A program made the position numbers and the translations under genes. This document shows positions 14,851-23,733 of a stretch of DNA of 41,542 bases, piece after piece (positions within the stretch are counted from its first letter, which is position 1; every line of letters begins with the position of its first letter). The notes under the pieces are model-generated. The model was not told the origin of the DNA. It ran no database searches and saw only the letters and a list, made by a program, of their open reading frames with translations. This DNA is from an uncultured Lachnospiraceae bacterium. Its GTDB lineage: Bacteria; Bacillota; Clostridia; Lachnospirales; Lachnospiraceae. The DNA lies in assembly GCA_905197485.1 (NCBI GenBank), contig CAJJYZ010000019.1, positions 1 through 41,542 of the forward strand. Direction: 5' to 3'.

Positions 14851-16470
14851 ATGGAATGTTTAAAGGGAAAATCAGTATATAAAGGGATTGCTCTCGGTAA
14901 GATTTCTGTGTTGAAGAAAAATGATTATGTTGTAAAACGTACAAAAACAGAAGATGCAGAAGCAGAAATCAAACGAGTAGAAGAAGCAAAAGACAAAGCG
15001 CGCGCACAGCTTCAGAAGTTATATGAAAAAGCTTTGAAAGAAGTAGGAGAGGCGAGCGCAGCAATCTTCGAAGTACATCAGATGATGCTGGAAGATGCGG
15101 ATTTTAACGAAGCAATCGAAAATATTATCCGTACACAGGAAGTCAACGCAGAATATGCGGTTGCTTCTGCAGGAGACAGCTTCTCCGAGATGTTTGCAAG
15201 CATGGATGATGATTATATGCGTGCGAGAGCAGCGGATATCAAAGATATTTCCGAGCGTCTTATACAGAATCTTGCCGGCGCGGAAGGAAATGATTTACAG
15301 TTTGAAGAGCCGGTTATCGTTGTGGCTGATGATTTGACGCCGAGCGAGACGGTACAGATGGACAAGGAGAAGATTCTTGCATTTGCGACTGTACATGGTT
15401 CTACCAATTCCCATACGGCGATTTTGGCGCGTATGATGAATATTCCGGCGTTGATTGGCCTGAATTTAAACCTGGAAGAACTGAAAAGCGGAATGGAAGC
15501 TGTGATTGACGGCTTTACAGGAGAGATGATTCTGGAGCCGACAGCGGAAGTAAAAGAAGAAGTGCAGAATAAGATTGCAGAGGAAGAAGAGAAGAGAAAC
15601 TTACTTTTAGAATTAAAAGGAAAAGAAAATGTGACTCTCGGCGGCAAAAAAATCGAGATTTATGCCAATATCGGAAGCGCTTCCGACGTCGGATATGTGT
15701 TAGAGAATGACGCTGGAGGAATCGGACTCTTCCGAAGCGAATTCTTGTATATCGGAAGAAATGAACTTCCAAGCGAAGAAGAGCAGTTCCAGGCATACAA
15801 GCAGGTTGCTCAGAATATGGCCGGCAAGAAAGTGATTATCCGAACACTGGATATCGGCGCAGATAAGCAGGCGGATTACCTGAACCTTGGAAAAGAGGAG
15901 AATCCGGCGCTTGGTTACAGAGCGATTCGTATCTGTCTGTCTCAGCCGGACATCTTCAAGACACAGTTGAGAGCGCTTTTCAGAGCGTCCATGTACGGAA
16001 ATCTCGCGATTATGTACCCGATGATTACTTCGGTGGAAGAAGTACAGAAAATCAAACGGATTGTAGCGGAAGTAAAGAAGGAACTTTACGAATGCGACAT
16101 CCCATACAAAGATGTGGAAGAAGGAATTATGATTGAGACACCGGCGGCTGTCATGATTAGTGATGAACTTGCCGAGATGGTAGACTTTTTCAGTATTGGT
16201 ACAAACGATTTGACACAGTATACACTGGCAATTGACCGTCAGAACGAGAAGCTGGATGCTTTCTACAAACCGCATCATAAAGCCGTATTGAAGATGATTC
16301 AGATGGTAGTGGACAATTCCCACAAAGCCGGAAAATGGACAGGAATCTGTGGAGAATTGGGAGCCGACACAGAGCTCACAGAGACATTCGTAAGAATGGG
16401 TGTGGACGAACTCTCCGTAGCTCCTTCTATGGTCTTGAAACTGAGAAAAATCATTCGGGAAATGGAATAA
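14851..16470 (+). CDS. ptsI: PTS Enzyme I (phosphoenolpyruvate-protein phosphotransferase)
   Basis: Enzyme I takes phosphate from PEP and gives it to HPr. ATG 14851 is preferred over ATG 14836 because GGTGGAAG lies just ahead of it and KGIALGKISVL then falls near the usual N-terminus (539 residues). Active-site His188 is in VHGSTNSHTAILARMMNIPALIG. The C-terminal PEP-binding barrel shows GIGLFRSEFLYIGR, RTLDIGADKQ, and later GICGELGAD with the catalytic Cys. It follows ptsH by 24 bases and precedes the IIA gene by 14 bases. Confidence 0.94.
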   Translation: MECLKGKSVYKGIALGKISVLKKNDYVVKRTKTEDAEAEIKRVEEAKDKARAQLQKLYEKALKEVGEASAAIFEVHQMMLEDADFNEAIENIIRTQEVNAEYAVASAGDSFSEMFASMDDDYMRARAADIKDISERLIQNLAGAEGNDLQFEEPVIVVADDLTPSETVQMDKEKILAFATVHGSTNSHTAILARMMNIPALIGLNLNLEELKSGMEAVIDGFTGEMILEPTAEVKEEVQNKIAEEEEKRNLLLELKGKENVTLGGKKIEIYANIGSASDVGYVLENDAGGIGLFRSEFLYIGRNELPSEEEQFQAYKQVAQNMAGKKVIIRTLDIGADKQADYLNLGKEENPALGYRAIRICLSQPDIFKTQLRALFRASMYGNLAIMYPMITSVEEVQKIKRIVAEVKKELYECDIPYKDVEEGIMIETPAAVMISDELAEMVDFFSIGTNDLTQYTLAIDRQNEKLDAFYKPHHKAVLKMIQMVVDNSHKAGKWTGICGELGADTELTETFVRMGVDELSVAPSMVLKLRKIIREME

Positions 16471-16484
16471 AAGAGGAGACAGAT

Positions 16485-16982
16485 ATGTTTGGTTCATTAA
16501 AAGAAAAATTAGGATTTGGTAAAAAAGCAGGCGAAGTGTTATATGCGCCGATTGAAGGAGAAACAGTAGAGCTTTCCAAAGTAAGCGACCCGACATTTGG
16601 TCAGGAGATTTTGGGAAAAGGGGTTGCGATTCTTCCTTCTGTTGGAAAAGTCTATGCGCCAATCGATGGAACAGTGGAGATGGTATTTGATACAAAACAT
16701 GCCATTACAATGAGAACAGACAGCGGAATGGAAATTCTGATTCATGTAGGCTTGGATACTGTGACATTAAACGGGGCTCCGTTTACGGCACACGTTGCTG
16801 CCGGAGACAAAGTAAAAGCCGGAGATTTGATGTTAGAGTTTGACATCGAAGCGATTCAGGGCGCCGGATTAGAAATCATTTCTCCAATCATCATTTGTAA
16901 TACGGCGGATTACAGCGAGATTCAGCCGGTTACCGGAAAAACGGTTACGACAAAAGATACAGTGATGACAGTTATCAAATAA
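16485..16982 (+). CDS. crr: PTS glucose-type IIA component
   Basis: This 165-residue protein is a free-standing IIA of the glucose family, which accepts phosphate from HPr and gives it to the IIB domain. Start 16485 follows AGAGGAGA (16472-16479); an in-frame start further upstream would lie inside ptsI. His87 in MEILIHVGLDTVTLNG is the expected phosphorylated residue and His72 (DTKHAIT) the supporting one, equal to His90 and His75 of E. coli IIA-Glc. The partner IICB encoded downstream has no IIA domain, which fits. Confidence 0.93.
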   Translation: MFGSLKEKLGFGKKAGEVLYAPIEGETVELSKVSDPTFGQEILGKGVAILPSVGKVYAPIDGTVEMVFDTKHAITMRTDSGMEILIHVGLDTVTLNGAPFTAHVAAGDKVKAGDLMLEFDIEAIQGAGLEIISPIIICNTADYSEIQPVTGKTVTTKDTVMTVIK

Positions 16983-16992
16983 TATGATATTG

Positions 16993-17013
16993 AACCTTGC
17001 AATGCGAGGTTTT
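16993..17013 (+). terminator. small hairpin between crr and ptsG
   Basis: AACCTTGC (16993-17000) pairs with GCGAGGTT (17004-17011), with one G-T pair and a 3-base loop, followed by only four T. It may be a weak attenuator or an mRNA-processing or stability point, so IICB levels may differ from those of the general PTS proteins. Confidence 0.4.
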
Positions 17014-17063
17014 ATATAAGAGAAGATGTAACATAAGAAATGGGAGAAAAGGAGGAAAAAATT

Positions 17064-18533
17064 ATGAAATATCTTCAAAAATTAGGTAAAGCATTGATGC
17101 TTCCAGTAGCTTGCTTACCAATCTGTGGTATCCTCATGGGTATCGGATACTTTTTATGTCCTGCTACAATGCAGGGTGGTGACATTGCCGGTATGAAAGA
17201 AATCATCGGTATGTTCCTTGTAAAGGCCGGTGGAGCCTTAATCGACAACATGGCAATCTTATTTGCAATCGGTGTCGGTGTCGGTATGTCAGATGACAAC
17301 GACGGTACTGGCGGACTTGCCGCTATGGTTTCCTGGTTAATGATGACAACACTTCTTTCAGAAGCAGTTGTAACAGTCATCAGACCTTCTGTTGTTGAAA
17401 ATGCAAACTACTTACTTGCATTCCAGAAAATTGCGAACCCATTCATCGGTATCATCGCAGGTATCATCGGTTCCAGCTGCTACAATAAGTTCAAAGGTAC
17501 AAAATTACCTTCATGGCTTGCATTCTTCAGTGGTAAACGTAGCGTAGCAATCGTTGCAGGCGTTGTTTCTATCGTAACATCCGCAGTATTATTATTCGTA
17601 TGGCCAATCGTATTCAGTGGATTGATTTCTATTGGACAGGCAATCGTAAAATTAGGCGCTGTCGGAGCTGGTATCTATGCATTCTTGAACCGTCTGTTAA
17701 TTCCGACTGGTTTACACCATGCATTGAACAACGTATTCTGGTTTGATACAATCGGACTTGGAGATTTAACAAACTTCTGGGCTGGTAAAACATCCGCTGA
17801 TGTTACTTGGAGCCTAGGTATGTACATGTCAGGATTCTTCCCATGTATGATGTTCGGTGTTCCGGGTGCAGCTTTAGCTATGATTCACACAGCAAAACCA
17901 GGTAAGAAACAGGTAGCAATCGGTTTAGTTGCTTCAGCAGCTGTTTGTGCATTCCTTTGTGGTGTTACAGAGCCGTTCGAGTTCGGTTTCATGTTCCTTG
18001 CTCCGGCATTATATGTAGTTTACGCTTTGTTATACGGTATCTTCGTAGCAGTTACTACAGCATTAGGATTCCGCGCAGGATTCTCATTCTCAGCAGGTGC
18101 GACTGACTTATTCTTCTCATCTTCATTACCTGCTGCACAGAAGACATGGATGATTATTCCTTTAGGTATCGCTGCATTCGTTATCTTCTACGTAGTATTC
18201 CGTTTCGCTATCACAAAGTTTGACTTAAAAACTCCTGGTAGAGAAGACGATGATGTAGAAGCAGAGACAAAAGCAGTATTAGCAAACAACGACTTCACAG
18301 AAGTTGCAAGAATCATCTTAGAAGGTTTAGGTGGAAAAGAGAACATCACTTCTATCGATAACTGTATTACAAGACTTCGTCTTGAAATCAAAGACTACAC
18401 ATTAGTAGACGAGAAGAAAATCAAATCTGCAGGTGTTGCCGGCGTAGTTCGTCCTGGAAAAACAAGCGTACAGGTTATTATCGGAACACAGGTACAGCAT
18501 GTAGCAGATGAATTCAAAGTATTATGTAAATAA
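17064..18533 (+). CDS. PTS IICB component, glucose/N-acetylglucosamine family
   Basis: This 489-residue membrane protein transports and phosphorylates a hexose. Start 17064 follows AAAGGAGG. The IIC domain (about 1-370) begins LQKLGKALMLPVACLPICG, as in the glucose superfamily, and carries IPTGLHHALNNVFWFD and GVTEPFEFGFMFLAP near the sugar site. A charged linker rich in Asp and Glu leads to the IIB domain, with phospho-acceptor Cys434 in SIDNCITRLRLEI and GVVRPGKTSVQVIIG. There is no IIA domain. The sequence does not separate PtsG-like from NagE-like specificity. Codons look highly biased, as in strongly expressed genes. A strong terminator follows. Confidence 0.88.
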   Translation: MKYLQKLGKALMLPVACLPICGILMGIGYFLCPATMQGGDIAGMKEIIGMFLVKAGGALIDNMAILFAIGVGVGMSDDNDGTGGLAAMVSWLMMTTLLSEAVVTVIRPSVVENANYLLAFQKIANPFIGIIAGIIGSSCYNKFKGTKLPSWLAFFSGKRSVAIVAGVVSIVTSAVLLFVWPIVFSGLISIGQAIVKLGAVGAGIYAFLNRLLIPTGLHHALNNVFWFDTIGLGDLTNFWAGKTSADVTWSLGMYMSGFFPCMMFGVPGAALAMIHTAKPGKKQVAIGLVASAAVCAFLCGVTEPFEFGFMFLAPALYVVYALLYGIFVAVTTALGFRAGFSFSAGATDLFFSSSLPAAQKTWMIIPLGIAAFVIFYVVFRFAITKFDLKTPGREDDDVEAETKAVLANNDFTEVARIILEGLGGKENITSIDNCITRLRLEIKDYTLVDEKKIKSAGVAGVVRPGKTSVQVIIGTQVQHVADEFKVLCK

Positions 18534-18563
18534 TTCCGAAATGGAACGTACATAGTGAAGGGG

Positions 18564-18597
18564 TAAGGAAATGCAATTTTGCATTTCCTTATTCTTT
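18564..18597 (+). terminator. intrinsic terminator of the PTS operon
   Basis: Perfect 13-bp inverted repeat (18564-18576 with 18579-18591) followed by TTCTTT. In practice it would fold as an 11-bp stem with a small loop. Confidence 0.88.
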
Positions 18598-18651
18598 GTT
18601 ACGCGTAGAAATTTCATTCGGAGTTCTATCATGAAAAAAGGAGAATCATTT

Positions 18652-19395
18652 ATGGAACATATATTAGAATGCTGTGTGGATTCTGTAGAATCCGCATTGG
18701 CGGCACAGGCAGGAGGCGCAGACCGGTTAGAATTGTGCAGCGGTCTGGTGATTGGTGGAATTTCGCCGACAAAAGCGTTGTTTCAAAAAATACGCGAGCA
18801 AGTAAATCTTCCGATTCGTGTTTTGCTGCGTCCAAGATTCGGCGATTTTTGTTATAGCACATATGAACATGAGATTTTGAAGGAAGAAGTGAAGATGTTC
18901 CGCCGCTTGGGAGCAGATGGAGTTGTAATCGGAAGTCTGACTCCGGACGGAAGTCTTGATATCAGACAGATGGAGGAGCTTATGGAAGAAGCGCGGGAGA
19001 TGAAAGTTACCTTACATCGGGCGTTTGATATGTGCAGAAATCCGATAGAGACGTTCGCACAAGTAAAAGAGCTTGGAATCGACACGATTCTGACATCCGG
19101 TCAGAAAAATCGAGCCGTCGAAGGGATGCCTCTTTTGAAAGAACTCGTGGAAAGAAGTCAGGGAGACGTGGAGATTCTCGTGGGAAGCGGAGTCGATGCT
19201 TCCGTCATAGAAACTTTGTATCAGAACACGAAAGCTTCTTCTTATCATATGTCAGGAAAGTGTGTAGAAGAAAGCCGGATGCAATACCGCAATCCGGATG
19301 TGAGCATGGGGCTTGCATCCATGAGTGAATATGAAATCTGGAAAACGAGCGAGGAGAAAGTCCGGGAAGCAAAACAGTGCCTTGTAAAGCTGTAG
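18652..19395 (+). CDS. cutC: CutC family protein
   Basis: This 247-residue TIM-barrel protein belongs to the CutC family, named for copper homeostasis although its activity is uncertain. ATG 18652 is chosen because AAAGGAG (18637-18643) is 8 bases upstream; the longer reading from 18571 would run through the terminator of the previous gene. Motifs are ECCVDSVESALAAQAGGADR at 6-25, LCSGLVIGGISPT, VLLRPRFGDFCYS, ADGVVIGSLTPDG and TLHRAFDMC. It appears monocistronic. Confidence 0.93.
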   Translation: MEHILECCVDSVESALAAQAGGADRLELCSGLVIGGISPTKALFQKIREQVNLPIRVLLRPRFGDFCYSTYEHEILKEEVKMFRRLGADGVVIGSLTPDGSLDIRQMEELMEEAREMKVTLHRAFDMCRNPIETFAQVKELGIDTILTSGQKNRAVEGMPLLKELVERSQGDVEILVGSGVDASVIETLYQNTKASSYHMSGKCVEESRMQYRNPDVSMGLASMSEYEIWKTSEEKVREAKQCLVKL

Positions 19396-19440
19396 ATAGA
19401 AAAAAGGTTATGAAATTTTCAGGAATCTATTCATCAGTAT

Positions 19441-19469
19441 TTGACATTTCTTAGACAACTACTTATAAT
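19441..19469 (+). promoter_or_regulatory. perfect consensus sigma-A promoter for rsmD-coaD
   Basis: TTGACA (19441-19446), 17 bases, TATAAT (19464-19469): a full match to the vegetative consensus, 38 bases ahead of the rsmD start. Confidence 0.9.
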
Positions 19470-19507
19470 AAACAAGAAAAAGTTGTGGCACACAAGGAGG
19501 GAAACGT

Positions 19508-20074
19508 ATGCGAGTAATCGGAGGGAGCGCAAAGCGTTTGCAATTGAAAACATTAGAAGGCTTTGACACGAGACCAACGACAGATAGAATCAAAGAGACG
19601 TTATTCAACATGATTTCACCCTATCTTTGTGATTCTGCATTTTTGGACCTCTTCGCGGGAAGCGGCGGAATCGGGATTGAAGCATTAAGCAGAGGAGCCA
19701 GAGAAGCGGTTTTTGTGGAGAAGAATCCGAAAGCAATGGAATGTATCCGTCAGAATCTGCAGTTTACCAGACTGGAAAAGCGTGCGGAGACATTGCAGAT
19801 GGATGTGTTCACAGCACTCCACAGATTGGAAGGAACAAGATGTTTTGACTACATTTTTATGGACCCGCCATATAATCAGAAGCTGGAAAAGGAAGTACTC
19901 CTGTATCTGTCGGAATCGGAACTTCTGCATGAAGATACTGTGATTATTATAGAAGCATCGAAGGAAACGGATTTTTCTTATATCTCGGAATTCGGATTTT
20001 CCGAGATTAAGACGAAGGAATACAAGACCAATAAACATGTATTTATAGAAAGAGAGCGAGAAGACGTATGCTAA
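19508..20074 (+). CDS. rsmD: 16S rRNA (guanine966-N2)-methyltransferase RsmD
   Basis: RsmD methylates G966 of 16S rRNA during 30S assembly. The 188-residue protein begins MRVIGGSAKR and has TRPTTDRIKETLFN at 21-34, the SAM-binding DLFAGSGGIGIEAL at 47-60 and the catalytic DPPYN at 119-123. AAGGAGG lies just upstream. Its 3' end overlaps coaD by 7 bases, the same rsmD-coaD pairing as in B. subtilis (ylbH-ylbI). Confidence 0.95.
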   Translation: MRVIGGSAKRLQLKTLEGFDTRPTTDRIKETLFNMISPYLCDSAFLDLFAGSGGIGIEALSRGAREAVFVEKNPKAMECIRQNLQFTRLEKRAETLQMDVFTALHRLEGTRCFDYIFMDPPYNQKLEKEVLLYLSESELLHEDTVIIIEASKETDFSYISEFGFSEIKTKEYKTNKHVFIEREREDVC

Positions 20075-20565
20075 GAGCAATCTATCCGGGAAGTTTTGAC
20101 CCTGTCACTCTGGGACACATGGATATTATCCGCCGTTCCAGCCATATTGTGGATGAACTAATTGTAGGAGTATTAAATAATAATGCAAAAACTCCGTTGT
20201 TTTCTGTGGAAGAACGTGTTAAAATGTTAAAAGAGGCGACAAAAGAACTGGAAAATGTACAGGTCATTCCATTTGAAGGTTTGCTGATTGATTTTGTAAG
20301 ACAGATGGATGCGAAGCTTGTCATTCGTGGACTTCGGGCGATTACCGATTTTGAATATGAGCTTCAGATGGCTCAGACGAATCACAAACTGGCGCCCGAT
20401 ATCGAGACGACATTTCTGACGACGAGTCTCGAATATTCATTTTTGAGTTCCACTACAGTGAAGGAAATTGCCACGTTCGGAGGAGATATTTCGCAGTTTG
20501 TCCTTCCGGTTGTTATTGAGAATATAAAACAAAAAATAGAAATGAAGAATAAAAAAGGAGAGTAA
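20068..20565 (+). CDS. coaD: phosphopantetheine adenylyltransferase CoaD
   Basis: CoaD converts 4'-phosphopantetheine and ATP to dephospho-CoA in the cytoplasm. The 165-residue protein shows the nucleotidyltransferase motif YPGSFDPVTLGHMDII at 6-21 with His17, LVIRGLRAITDFEYE in the middle and LSSTTVKEIATFGGD near the end. It overlaps rsmD by 7 bases, so the two are translationally coupled. Confidence 0.96.
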   Translation: MLRAIYPGSFDPVTLGHMDIIRRSSHIVDELIVGVLNNNAKTPLFSVEERVKMLKEATKELENVQVIPFEGLLIDFVRQMDAKLVIRGLRAITDFEYELQMAQTNHKLAPDIETTFLTTSLEYSFLSSTTVKEIATFGGDISQFVLPVVIENIKQKIEMKNKKGE

Positions 20566-20570
20566 TACCC

Positions 20571-21158
20571 ATGAGTAGCCGTATTGAACAGATTATTGAA
20601 GAAATTGAGGAGTACATCGATAGTTGTAAATTCCAGCCGCTTTCTACTACGAAGATTATTGTGAATAAAGAGCAGATGGACGAATTGCTTCGTGAACTTC
20701 GCATGAAGACACCGGATGAGATTAAACGTTACCAGAAGATTATTGCAAATAAAGATGCGATTCTCGCAGACGCACAGGCGAAAGCCGACAGCATGCTTGA
20801 GGAAGCACAGATTCATACGAACGAACTTGTAAGCGAGCATGAGATTATGCAACAGGCATATTCTCAGGCAAATGAAGTCGTAATGACAGCGACAGAGCAG
20901 GCTCAGGAGATTCTTGACAATGCTACAAGCGATGCGAACGATATCCGCATCGGCGCGATTCAGTATGCCAACGATATTTTAGCAAACGCTGAGAATATCA
21001 TCGGTCATACATTAGACAGTTATACAACGAAGTATGATGGTCTTGTAAATTCTCTTCGTGAGTGCTATGAAGTCGTACGCACAAACCGTTCAGAACTTCA
21101 GATTCCTGAGAAGTCTGACAGAGGAGTAGAAGCCGAATTCGGTGGAGAGCAGGCTTAA
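20571..21158 (+). CDS. coiled-coil protein of unknown function (DivIVA / ATPase subunit H-like)
   Basis: This 195-residue protein is mostly helical, with alanine-, glutamate- and glutamine-rich heptads at about 50-150 (for example IANKDAILADAQAKADSMLE). The first 45 residues, IEQIIEEIEEYIDSC and IVNKEQMDELLREL, form a compact start. Such proteins are often labelled vacuolar ATPase subunit H-like or DivIVA-like on coiled-coil composition alone. It has AAAGGAG and starts 5 bases after coaD, so it is the third gene of that operon. A role at the membrane or in division is possible but unproved. Its stop overlaps the convergent YlbJ-like gene by 4 bases. Confidence 0.7.
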   Translation: MSSRIEQIIEEIEEYIDSCKFQPLSTTKIIVNKEQMDELLRELRMKTPDEIKRYQKIIANKDAILADAQAKADSMLEEAQIHTNELVSEHEIMQQAYSQANEVVMTATEQAQEILDNATSDANDIRIGAIQYANDILANAENIIGHTLDSYTTKYDGLVNSLRECYEVVRTNRSELQIPEKSDRGVEAEFGGEQA

Positions 21159-22105
21159 CAAACAGAAGAGATATAGCAGAATGCAAGTAAGCTGGTTACG
21201 ATTGCCGTAATCAGCTTTTCTATTATGTATGGGAGGAGCGGAATTCCGGTGCCGTTCAACATGCATTTTGTCTGCGCGATGGCACAGATTCCTCCGAATG
21301 CGACGATTCCTAATATCATGCTATAACGAATCGGGAACAGAAGGCCGGAAGCAGATATCATCGAAACTCCGTTGGTAACTTCCAGGGAAGGAAGCAGAAG
21401 ATGATTCCAGAATGCATTCTCAATCGGAACTCCTTTCAAAAGAGTTAACAGCACAGAAAACAGGATAATATACCCGCCTACTTTTGTGATGGTTTCGAAG
21501 CCGTTCATGATGGCCTCATCGAAAAGTTCAAAATGAAAGGAAACGCTTGTTTCCGAAACGGAGTGTTTCGGTGAAGCGCCGCCGGTTCGATTCTCTCTTT
21601 TTCGATAGAAGAATCGGAAGAGAAAGCTTAACAAAAAGGGCGGCAGAAGAAGGATGCAAAGGGAAGGAACGAGAAGAGAGTCTTCTCCTATCTTCTGAAG
21701 CACAACATAATTCATAAGAAACATGGGGCTTGTATTATTGCAAAAGGAGAGTAGATAAGAAGCTTCCTCCTTCTCGATTTTTCCGCTCTTCAAAAGGTCG
21801 GCGGTGACCTTGGCTCCCATCGGATAGCCACATAGGAATCCGCTGATGATAGCAAAGGTTCCGGAAGAACTTGTCTGGAATACAGGCGACAGAATCTGAG
21901 AGACAATTTGCGTTATATAGCGCATTGTGTTTGTCGCGACAAGGAGATTCGTGATAATAAGGAAAGGAAGGAGCGTCGGGAGGACAGTCTGAAACCATAG
22001 AAGAAGCCCTTCGCTCGCTCCTTGAAATGTCTCTGCTGGATTCGAAAGCATCATGAGAAAGAGCAGAATCAGCAGAAGCGGCATGCATGTTCTTTTCATA
22101 ATCAT
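21155..22105 (-). CDS. ylbJ: YlbJ-like sporulation integral membrane protein (nucleoside-recognition domain)
   Basis: This 316-residue membrane protein has about eight hydrophobic segments and the gate-domain motifs LLLWFQTVLPTLLPFLI and GFLCGYPMGAKVTADLLKSG, then LLSFCNNTSPMF, as in YlbJ/SpoVM-A type nucleoside-recognition proteins. In B. subtilis ylbJ follows coaD; here it lies beside the coaD unit but on the opposite strand. The ATG at 22105 has AAAGGA very close; ATG 22099 has better spacing and may be the true start. A role in spore formation is known for B. subtilis YlbJ and is inferred here. Confidence 0.8.
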   Translation of the reverse strand: MIMKRTCMPLLLILLFLMMLSNPAETFQGASEGLLLWFQTVLPTLLPFLIITNLLVATNTMRYITQIVSQILSPVFQTSSSGTFAIISGFLCGYPMGAKVTADLLKSGKIEKEEASYLLSFCNNTSPMFLMNYVVLQKIGEDSLLVPSLCILLLPPFLLSFLFRFFYRKRENRTGGASPKHSVSETSVSFHFELFDEAIMNGFETITKVGGYIILFSVLLTLLKGVPIENAFWNHLLLPSLEVTNGVSMISASGLLFPIRYSMILGIVAFGGICAIAQTKCMLNGTGIPLLPYIIEKLITAIVTSLLAFCYISSVC

Positions 22106-22213
22106 TTTCCTTTCTTTGTATAATTTATAGAAAAATATATGTTTGCTCTTGATTTTTTATGTTCAATGTGCAACAATGTAAATAGAATTTTTTGACTAAG
22201 AGAGGGATTAGAA

Positions 22214-23665
22214 ATGGCATTAGAAAATTACGAACCAAAAATTGTACTTCATTATTTTGAGGAGCTGACAAAGATTCCACATGGAACTTATGACTGTAAG
22301 AGAATCAGTGATTACTGCGTGGAATTTGCAAAAAGTCTTGGCTTGGAATATATTCAGGATGAAGCATACAACGTAATCATCAAGAAACCTGGTACACCGG
22401 GATATGAAGATTGCGAACCTGTGATTATTCAGGGACATTTGGACATGGTTTGTGAGAAGACACACGATTCAGCACACGATTTCAAAAACGATTCTCTGGA
22501 ATTATATGTGGAAGACGGCAACATTCGTGCGAAAGACACATCACTCGGCGGAGACGACGGAATTGCGATTGCATATGCGATGGCAGTCCTTGCAAGCAAT
22601 GATTTGGAACATCCTCCAATCGAAGCGCTCTTTACAACAGATGAAGAAGAAGGTATGGGCGGAGCGAATGCGCTTGATATGTCTGTATTAAAAGGACGTA
22701 TGTTAATCAATATCGACTCAGAAGAAGAAGGAACGCTTGTAGTCGGATGTGAAGGCGGATACGAGAATCCGGTAACAGTTCCGGTTGAGAGAGAAGAGAA
22801 AAAGGGAACTGTTTTGACAGTCTCAATCAAAGGATTAAGAGGAGGACACTCCGGTATCGAGATTCACACACAGCGCGGGAATGCCAACAAGTTAATGGGA
22901 AGACTTCTTATGACTTTGGCAGCAAAAGGTGTGGACTACTCTCTTGTTGAAATCAATGGAGGTTCCAAACCGAACGTAATTGCACAGTCCGCAACTGCGA
23001 AAATCGTAGTAAATTGCCCTCATTGTGCAAAGAATGCATTGGAAATTATCGAAGCATACGCAGAAGATTTGAAAGTAGAATTCGGACAGGATGAACCGAA
23101 TGTAACAGTGGAAGCCACAACAGAAGACGAGCAGACGGTTCAGGCTATGACAAAAGAAAGCACAAAGAAGATTACATTTTTCGTGACAGCAACACCGGAC
23201 GGCGTACAGTGCAACAGTCGTGACATCGAAGGTCTTGTTGAGACATCACTGAACCTTGGAATCGTTTCTACAAGAGAAGATTCTGTATGGGCAGATTTCC
23301 GCGTAAGAAGTTCTGTACAGAGCAAAAAAGACGATATGAAAGTCGTACTTGCTATGTGGGCAGACTATCTCGGAGGAACAGCTTCCGTAGAGGCTGAATA
23401 TCCGGCATGGGTATATAAAGCAGATTCCAAACTTCGCCCAATCATGGTAGATACATATGCAGAGCTGTTCGGACATGAACCAGCGGTGGCTACTATCCAC
23501 GCAGGCCTTGAATGCGGACTCTTTGCCGGAAAATTAGAAGGTTTGGACAGCGTATCATTCGGACCGGCTATGGGACATGTACATTCTGTGAACGAATTCC
23601 TGAACATTGAATCCGTAGGACGTATGTGGGAGTATTTAAAAGCAGTATTGGAAAAATGCAAATAA
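22214..23665 (+). CDS. pepD: aminoacyl-histidine dipeptidase PepD (M20 family)
   Basis: This 483-residue cytosolic zinc peptidase splits Xaa-His and other dipeptides. Metal-site motifs are GHLDMV (His75, Asp77), LGGDDGIA (112-118) and TTDEEEGMGG (141-150). RGGHSGIEIHTQRGNA belongs to the lid or dimer domain, and HAGLECGLFAGK and MGHVHSVNE near the end are typical of PepD. AGAGGG at 22201-22206 supports the start. It is divergent from the YlbJ-like gene across a 108-base, AT-rich spacer. Confidence 0.95.
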   Translation: MALENYEPKIVLHYFEELTKIPHGTYDCKRISDYCVEFAKSLGLEYIQDEAYNVIIKKPGTPGYEDCEPVIIQGHLDMVCEKTHDSAHDFKNDSLELYVEDGNIRAKDTSLGGDDGIAIAYAMAVLASNDLEHPPIEALFTTDEEEGMGGANALDMSVLKGRMLINIDSEEEGTLVVGCEGGYENPVTVPVEREEKKGTVLTVSIKGLRGGHSGIEIHTQRGNANKLMGRLLMTLAAKGVDYSLVEINGGSKPNVIAQSATAKIVVNCPHCAKNALEIIEAYAEDLKVEFGQDEPNVTVEATTEDEQTVQAMTKESTKKITFFVTATPDGVQCNSRDIEGLVETSLNLGIVSTREDSVWADFRVRSSVQSKKDDMKVVLAMWADYLGGTASVEAEYPAWVYKADSKLRPIMVDTYAELFGHEPAVATIHAGLECGLFAGKLEGLDSVSFGPAMGHVHSVNEFLNIESVGRMWEYLKAVLEKCK

Positions 23666-23675
23666 GAGTTCCCCA

Positions 23676-23704
23676 TTGACCGGGAATGAATCATAACATA
23701 TGAA
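23676..23704 (+). promoter_or_regulatory. possible promoter for the M23 peptidase gene
   Basis: TTGACC (23676-23681) and TATGAA (23699-23704) are separated by 17 bases. The -10 match is imperfect. Confidence 0.35.
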
Positions 23705-23733
23705 ACATATAGTAATACAAAAAGGAGTTTTCT

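Noticed and set aside
18571..18651. Longer CutC start upstream of 18652
   Set aside because: The extra 27 residues would be read from within the ptsG terminator hairpin; a good ribosome-binding site fits only the ATG at 18652.
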